Shown: one piece after another, positions 4,725-8,207 of the stretch
Layout of the letters: each line of letters starts with the position of its first letter
How positions within the stretch are numbered: the stretch's first letter is position 1
Notes under the pieces: generated by a model
Databases searched by the model: none
Seen by the model: the letters and a program-made list of their open reading frames with translations, nothing else
Told to the model about the DNA's origin: nothing
NCBI GenBank assembly: GCA_934636045.1
Contig: CAKTZP010000096.1
Coordinates: 1-8,207, forward strand
Direction of reading: 5' to 3'
DNA from: an uncultured Oscillospiraceae bacterium
GTDB taxonomy: Bacteria > Bacillota > Clostridia > Oscillospirales > Oscillospiraceae
Length of the DNA stretch: 8,207 bases
Made by a program: the position numbers and the translations under genes

Positions 4725-6031
4725 TTGGACGACCTCCTGATCTCAATATAGCGGTCGGTCACTTCCGTAACCGTGCCGGAGAGGCTGGCGTGCATCTTGA
4801 CGCCGAGCTTACCCTCTGCGATATCGGCAATGAGCTGATTCTTGCGCACCTTGTCGCCCACGGCGACCTTCGGAACGCTCGGCGCACCGACACCCATCTT
4901 CAGCTCGATGCGCACGCGATCGGTGGCCATGAGCTTGTCGTTGAGCGGGGCGGGCACGTCGTACTCGCTCAGCCCCAGCCGGGCAACGAGGCGGGAAACG
5001 GGAACCTTTTTGTTCTCCAGCCCGCCGTCGACCTCGCCGAAGACCTCCTTGCGCGGGCGTGTGCCCTTAGAGGCAATGGCGGATTTGAGCGTTTGCATCA
5101 CCTGCGAGGGCTTGAGGCCGAAGTTGCAGGCGTAGTAGGTGCAAAGGCCGCAGTTGCAGCACGAGAAAATGCCGTTAAAGTCACCCATCAGATCAATGCC
5201 GTTGGCGAGGCTGCGCATGGCCTTGTGCGGCTGGACGTTCAGCCCCAGCGCGTTGCGCGGGCACATCTGCGTGCACATCGAGCACTGGCAGCACACCGCC
5301 ATGATCAGCCGCAGGTCGATCGAAGTAGACTTTTTTTGCAGCAGCGGATGATTTTTCGGAATGGCCAGCAGGCCGCCGGTGGTTTTGGTGACGGGGATCT
5401 CCAGCGTGTCGACCACGCGCCCCATGCAGGGGCCGCCGATGATATACACGCACTCCTCCGTCGTGCCGCCCGCCGCAGCCAGAAGCTCGGAGAGCATCGT
5501 GCCGACGGGCACGCGCAGGGTAACGGGGTTTTTCACCGCGCCGCCGACGGTAACGTGCTTATCCACGACCTTCTTGCCGTCGAGGGCGGCGGCGATGTTT
5601 ACGAGCGTGCTGACGTTGCAGACCACCGCACCGACATCCAGCGGCAGTCCGCCGGTGGGCACGACCTTGCCCGTGACCTCATAGACGATCTGCTGCTCGT
5701 CGCCCGCCGGATAGTAGGCATCGAGCAGATGCAGCTCCACGTCGGTGTCCTTCGTCGCCTTTTGCAGCGCGCGGACGGCGTCGGCATAGTGCTCCTTCAG
5801 GCAGATGACCGCGCGCTTCGCGCCGGTGAATTCCTTGACCGCCTGAATGCCGCGGACAACCTCCGCCGCGTAGACCTGCATCACCTGCTGATCGACCCGC
5901 AGCAGCGGCTCACACTCGGCGCCGTTTGCAAGGACGATCTCCGCCTTGCAGTTGATCTTCACATGGGTCGGAAAGCCTGCGCCGCCTGCGCCGAGAATTC
6001 CGGCGTCGCAGACAAGTTTATTCAGCTCCAT
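4721..6031 (-). CDS. pduS: PduS-like RnfC-family flavin and iron-sulfur electron-transfer protein
   Basis: This protein of 436 residues belongs to the PduS/RnfC family, which oxidises NADH through FMN and two [4Fe-4S] clusters. The N-terminal glycine-rich GILGAGGAGFPTHVK (11-25) and NGAECEPLL (36-44) mark the nucleotide and flavin domain. A SLBB-like region follows (about 155-225, with VGGAVKNPVTLRVPVGT). Two cysteine sets are then visible: C247, C250, C253, C257 in the CCQCSMCTQMCP segment, and C291, C294, C297, C302 in CCNCGLCTYYAC. The C-terminus ends in a biotinyl/lipoyl-like fold ending GTVTEVTDRYIEI. PduS was first named a cobalamin reductase, but no B12 enzyme is seen here, so NAD+ recycling with the PduT-like trimer is the likelier role. 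It starts four bases after the dehydrogenase stop, without a strong Shine-Dalgarno, implying translational coupling. Confidence 0.93.
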   Translation of the reverse strand: MELNKLVCDAGILGAGGAGFPTHVKINCKAEIVLANGAECEPLLRVDQQVMQVYAAEVVRGIQAVKEFTGAKRAVICLKEHYADAVRALQKATKDTDVELHLLDAYYPAGDEQQIVYEVTGKVVPTGGLPLDVGAVVCNVSTLVNIAAALDGKKVVDKHVTVGGAVKNPVTLRVPVGTMLSELLAAAGGTTEECVYIIGGPCMGRVVDTLEIPVTKTTGGLLAIPKNHPLLQKKSTSIDLRLIMAVCCQCSMCTQMCPRNALGLNVQPHKAMRSLANGIDLMGDFNGIFSCCNCGLCTYYACNFGLKPSQVMQTLKSAIASKGTRPRKEVFGEVDGGLENKKVPVSRLVARLGLSEYDVPAPLNDKLMATDRVRIELKMGVGAPSVPKVAVGDKVRKNQLIADIAEGKLGVKMHASLSGTVTEVTDRYIEIRRSSK

Positions 6032-6035
6032 CGGC

Positions 6036-7445
6036 TCAGATGATGCGGAAGTCGCCCTTGAGCACGCAGCGTCTTGCGCGCGTAAAGGTCTTCGCGCTGG
6101 TCAGTCCCTCGCCGGTCGGGGTAGCGATGGTCAGGGTCGTGTAGCCCTCGCCGCCAAAGCCCAAGCCGGAATACGACGGCGCGTTTTTGACGAAAATCGT
6201 CGTATTCATACGCCGCGCCGCGCGGGACATATTGTGGATGTTGGTCGAATGGATGAGCGCGGAGTGCTGGCAGCCGTGCTCGGCACGGAAGGCCTCGTCC
6301 AGCGCCTCGTCAAAGGTGCTCACGCGGACGCAGCCGAGCACAGGCATGAGCATTTCGACCTCGACGAACGGATGGTACCGGTCGACCTCAGCGATGACGA
6401 GCACGGGATTTCCGGTGTAGGAAACGCCGCTCTCGCGCAGGATGTAGGTCGCGTCGTGGCCGACAAACTTGCGGTTAATGACGTACTTGCCGTCCTTCTG
6501 GATCAGCACGGTGCGCACGATCTTATCAATGTCCGCGCCGCTGACGCGGTAAGCACCGCAGCGCTCCATCTCGCTCATCAGCCGGTCGGCGATGGAGCTG
6601 ACCATGAAGCACTCCTTTTCCGCCACGCAGAGGATGTTGTTTTCAAAGCTCGCGCCGTCGACGATCTTCTTCGCAGCGTCGGGGATGTTCGCCGTTTCGT
6701 CCACGATGACCGGGGGGTTGCCCGGGCCTGCCGCGACGCACTTCTTGCCGGACTTCATGGCTACGGCCACGACGGCCTCGCCGCCGGTAACGGCCAGCAT
6801 CTTGATGGCCTTATGGCTCATGATCACGGCGGAGGTGTCCATCGTCGGCTCCTTCGGCGCGGTCATCAGGCCGTTCGGGCCGCCCGCGCGGACGACAGCC
6901 TCGTTCAGGATCTCCATGGCGCGCTGGGAGGCACGCTTAGCCGCCGGATGGGGGTTATAGACCACGGCGTTGCCCGCTGCGATCATGCTGATGGAATTGT
7001 TGATGACGGTGGCCGTCGGGTTGGTCGACGGGGTGATCGAGCCGATCACACCGTAGGGCGCGGTCTCCACCAGCGTCAGGCCGTCGTCGCCGCTGTAGGC
7101 CGTGGGGTGCAGGTCTTCCACACCGGGGGTCTTGTTGGCCGCGAGCAGGTTTTTTGCGATCTTGTGATCGACTCTGCCGTAGCCGGTCTCCTCATGGGCG
7201 AGGATGGCCAGCTCCTCGGCATGCTCCCTTGCGGCGACACGCATTGCCTCGACCAGCTGACTGCGCTTTTCGAGGCTCAGCTCCGCCAGTTGCTGCTGCG
7301 CGCGGACGGCGGTGTCAATGGCGTCGTGCACATCGTCAAAGATGCACTGCGTCGCACCGGTCGGCGCGGCGGTGCTGCCGCCGCCTGCGAGGCTGCTTTT
7401 GGTCTGTTCCGCGATCTGTCTGATTTGTTCCTTTGTCAGTGCCAT
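6036..7445 (-). CDS. pduP: CoA-acylating aldehyde dehydrogenase, PduP/EutE type, microcompartment-targeted
   Basis: This enzyme oxidises an aldehyde (here most likely acetaldehyde) with NAD+ and CoA to acyl-CoA. The 469 residues match PduP. Residues 1-20 (MALTKEQIRQIAEQTKSSLA) form a helix followed by a Gly/Ala/Pro linker (21-32), the classic PduP encapsulation layout. The dehydrogenase fold shows GVIGSITPSTNPTATVINNS for cofactor binding, AGPGNPPVIVDETA (239-252), catalytic C273 in FENNILCVAEKE, and the C-terminal FVKNAPSYSGLGFGGEGYTT and PTGEGLTSAKTF segments. GAGGAT precedes the start. It sits between a pentamer gene (nine bases away) and the PduS-like gene (four bases away). Because the only visible aldehyde source is DeoC, acetaldehyde rather than propionaldehyde is inferred as substrate. 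Confidence 0.95.
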   Translation of the reverse strand: MALTKEQIRQIAEQTKSSLAGGGSTAAPTGATQCIFDDVHDAIDTAVRAQQQLAELSLEKRSQLVEAMRVAAREHAEELAILAHEETGYGRVDHKIAKNLLAANKTPGVEDLHPTAYSGDDGLTLVETAPYGVIGSITPSTNPTATVINNSISMIAAGNAVVYNPHPAAKRASQRAMEILNEAVVRAGGPNGLMTAPKEPTMDTSAVIMSHKAIKMLAVTGGEAVVAVAMKSGKKCVAAGPGNPPVIVDETANIPDAAKKIVDGASFENNILCVAEKECFMVSSIADRLMSEMERCGAYRVSGADIDKIVRTVLIQKDGKYVINRKFVGHDATYILRESGVSYTGNPVLVIAEVDRYHPFVEVEMLMPVLGCVRVSTFDEALDEAFRAEHGCQHSALIHSTNIHNMSRAARRMNTTIFVKNAPSYSGLGFGGEGYTTLTIATPTGEGLTSAKTFTRARRCVLKGDFRII

Positions 7446-7454
7446 ACGCTATCC

Positions 7455-7760
7455 TCAACTTTCCTTGTTGAATTTTTCAAAGATACGGCTTCCGTTGACA
7501 TCAACGGAGTCGATGATTGCAACGATGGTCTGGTCGACGGGCTTGTTCTCCGTCACATTGGTCTGGCGCGAGGAGCTGCCGCCGACGAGCATGACGACCT
7601 CGCCCTCGCCCGCGCCGACCGCGTCGATGGCGACGAGCAAGCCGCCCTTTTCCTGCCAGGTTTCAATGTCGATGGGCTTGACGATCAGCAGCTTCAGGCC
7701 ATAGAGCTTTTCTGCCTTGTTGGTGCTGACCACCGTTCCCTTCACTCTTGCTAGTTGCAT
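7455..7760 (-). CDS. eutN: Microcompartment shell pentamer (BMC-P, EutN/CcmL family)
   Basis: This 101-residue vertex protein of the EutN/CcmL family begins MQLARVKGTVVSTNKAEKLY, followed by LLIVKPIDIE, LLVAIDAVGAGEGEVVMLVG and the diagnostic SSSRQTN...NKPVDQTIVAIIDSVDV. It is the canonical pentamer of the locus, whereas the one at 3260-3559 is divergent. The ATG at 7760 lies inside the end of the flavoprotein-like gene (10-base overlap), with GGAGAGG just upstream, so translation is probably coupled. The C-terminal tail after the core (SRIFEKFNKES) is short and charged. Role and family are clear; the symbol reflects the family rather than an ethanolamine pathway. Confidence 0.95.
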   Translation of the reverse strand: MQLARVKGTVVSTNKAEKLYGLKLLIVKPIDIETWQEKGGLLVAIDAVGAGEGEVVMLVGGSSSRQTNVTENKPVDQTIVAIIDSVDVNGSRIFEKFNKES

Positions 7761-8207
7761 AATGCCTCTCCTTCATAGTCCAGCGTGATGTCGTTGACGA
7801 GCAGGGCGTCGCGCGCCGCAGGGGTGATGATTGCGCCCGGGCGGCAGCGGATGGTGCGGTCGCTGCGCTGCGCCGCGTCGAGCACGTCCGCCTCGGTCAC
7901 AAGCGTCGCGCCGATGGTCTCGGCGGCGTCGCCGGTATAGTATGGGCAGACCGCCACATTCATCTGGCGCAGCGTGTCAATGGACGAGGCCACGCCCTCT
8001 AGGAATGTGTTGCGGTGGAATTTCGGCGGTTCAAAGTCCAGATACAGGCGCACATCCTTGCGCCACAGGACACTGCGGACGATCAGATAGCTCAGCGGGT
8101 CTCGATCCTCGCCCGCCGCGATCTGCCGCAGCAGCTCCAGACGCGGACCGACCAGAATGACCGTTTTGGCCCTTGTGACCCGCTCCAGCAGCGCCGCGTC
8201 GCCGAGC
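7751..8207 (-). CDS. Microcompartment-associated flavoprotein-like protein (5' part beyond window)
   Basis: The frame is open from the window edge to TAG at 7751, giving the last 151 residues. The GTG at 8053 is internal, because the frame continues coherently upstream. The upstream part reads AKTVILVGPRLELLRQIAAG, then a helix, then KDVRLYLDFEPPKF. That pattern resembles the second half of the PF02441 flavoprotein fold (phosphopantothenoylcysteine decarboxylase/UbiX type). The C-terminal part reads ATLVTEADVLDAAQRSDRTI, then GAIITPAARDALLVNDITLDY. This TP-x-ARD tail is, from memory, seen in proteins encoded in several BMC loci. Position at the head of the visible operon and a 10-base overlap with the pentamer gene support a microcompartment function, perhaps flavin handling or redox support. 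The reading frame is solid; the family call is moderate. Confidence 0.6.
   Translation of the reverse strand, partial: LGDAALLERVTRAKTVILVGPRLELLRQIAAGEDRDPLSYLIVRSVLWRKDVRLYLDFEPPKFHRNTFLEGVASSIDTLRQMNVAVCPYYTGDAAETIGATLVTEADVLDAAQRSDRTIRCRPGAIITPAARDALLVNDITLDYEGEALCN

Noticed and set aside
4721..6031. Cobalamin reductase role for the PduS-like protein
   Set aside because: The name comes from B12-dependent Pdu systems. No corrinoid enzyme or adenosyltransferase is visible, so a general NADH-linked electron-transfer role is preferred.
4715..6043. Long plus-strand open frame (442 codons)
   Set aside because: It is the antisense shadow of the PduS-like gene, with no recognisable domain and no ribosome binding site.
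5946..7754. Very long plus-strand open frame (602 codons)
   Set aside because: It is antisense to the aldehyde dehydrogenase and pentamer genes. It is low-complexity His/Asp/Val/Arg-rich sequence, explained by third-position GC bias on the opposite strand.

Overview
The window is a high-GC stretch of a bacterial chromosome. The genes have Clostridia-like Shine-Dalgarno sites (AGGAGG, GGAGG, AAAGGAG) and protein sequences of Firmicutes type. A gut Clostridia of the Oscillospirales kind is my best guess; this is inference, because no rRNA or other marker lies in the window. All eleven supported genes are on the minus strand, so the region reads from right to left.

Positions 8207 to 872 hold the distal part of a bacterial microcompartment (BMC) operon. 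In transcription order it contains: the C-terminal part of a flavoprotein-like accessory protein (cut by the window edge); a shell pentamer of the EutN/CcmL type; a CoA-acylating aldehyde dehydrogenase of the PduP/EutE type; a PduS-like flavin and iron-sulfur protein; a PduT-like tandem-domain shell trimer with the cluster-binding cysteine; two nearly identical PduA-like shell hexamers; a second, divergent pentamer; two different deoxyribose-phosphate aldolase (DeoC) family proteins; and triose-phosphate isomerase. A strong hairpin terminator follows. Most junctions overlap or are a few bases long. The exceptions are AT-rich leaders before the two hexamer genes, and a longer spacer before the last aldolase.

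The likely chemistry is cleavage of 2-deoxyribose-5-phosphate, or a related sugar phosphate, to glyceraldehyde-3-phosphate plus acetaldehyde inside a protein shell. The dehydrogenase would oxidise acetaldehyde to acetyl-CoA, and the triose phosphate would leave for glycolysis through TpiA. PduS- and PduT-like proteins would move electrons from NADH through the shell. This matches the sugar-phosphate-utilising (SPU) BMC class of published BMC surveys. No glycyl-radical enzyme, B12-dependent dehydratase or ethanolamine lyase is visible. Phosphotransacetylase, alcohol dehydrogenase, regulators and the operon promoter would have to lie beyond position 8207.

The most unusual feature is in the terminal aldolase. 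It has intact class I aldolase residues, plus a C-terminal tail with a CxxCxxCxxxCP iron-sulfur motif. The second aldolase keeps the catalytic lysines but has lost the usual phosphate-binding sequences. Both aldolases and the aldehyde dehydrogenase begin with a short helix that looks like a shell-targeting peptide.

Positions 522 to 871 are non-coding and hold an inverted-repeat element, degenerate repeats of its end, and the terminator. Positions 521 to 1 hold the 5' part of an unrelated AlkD-family DNA alkylation repair gene.
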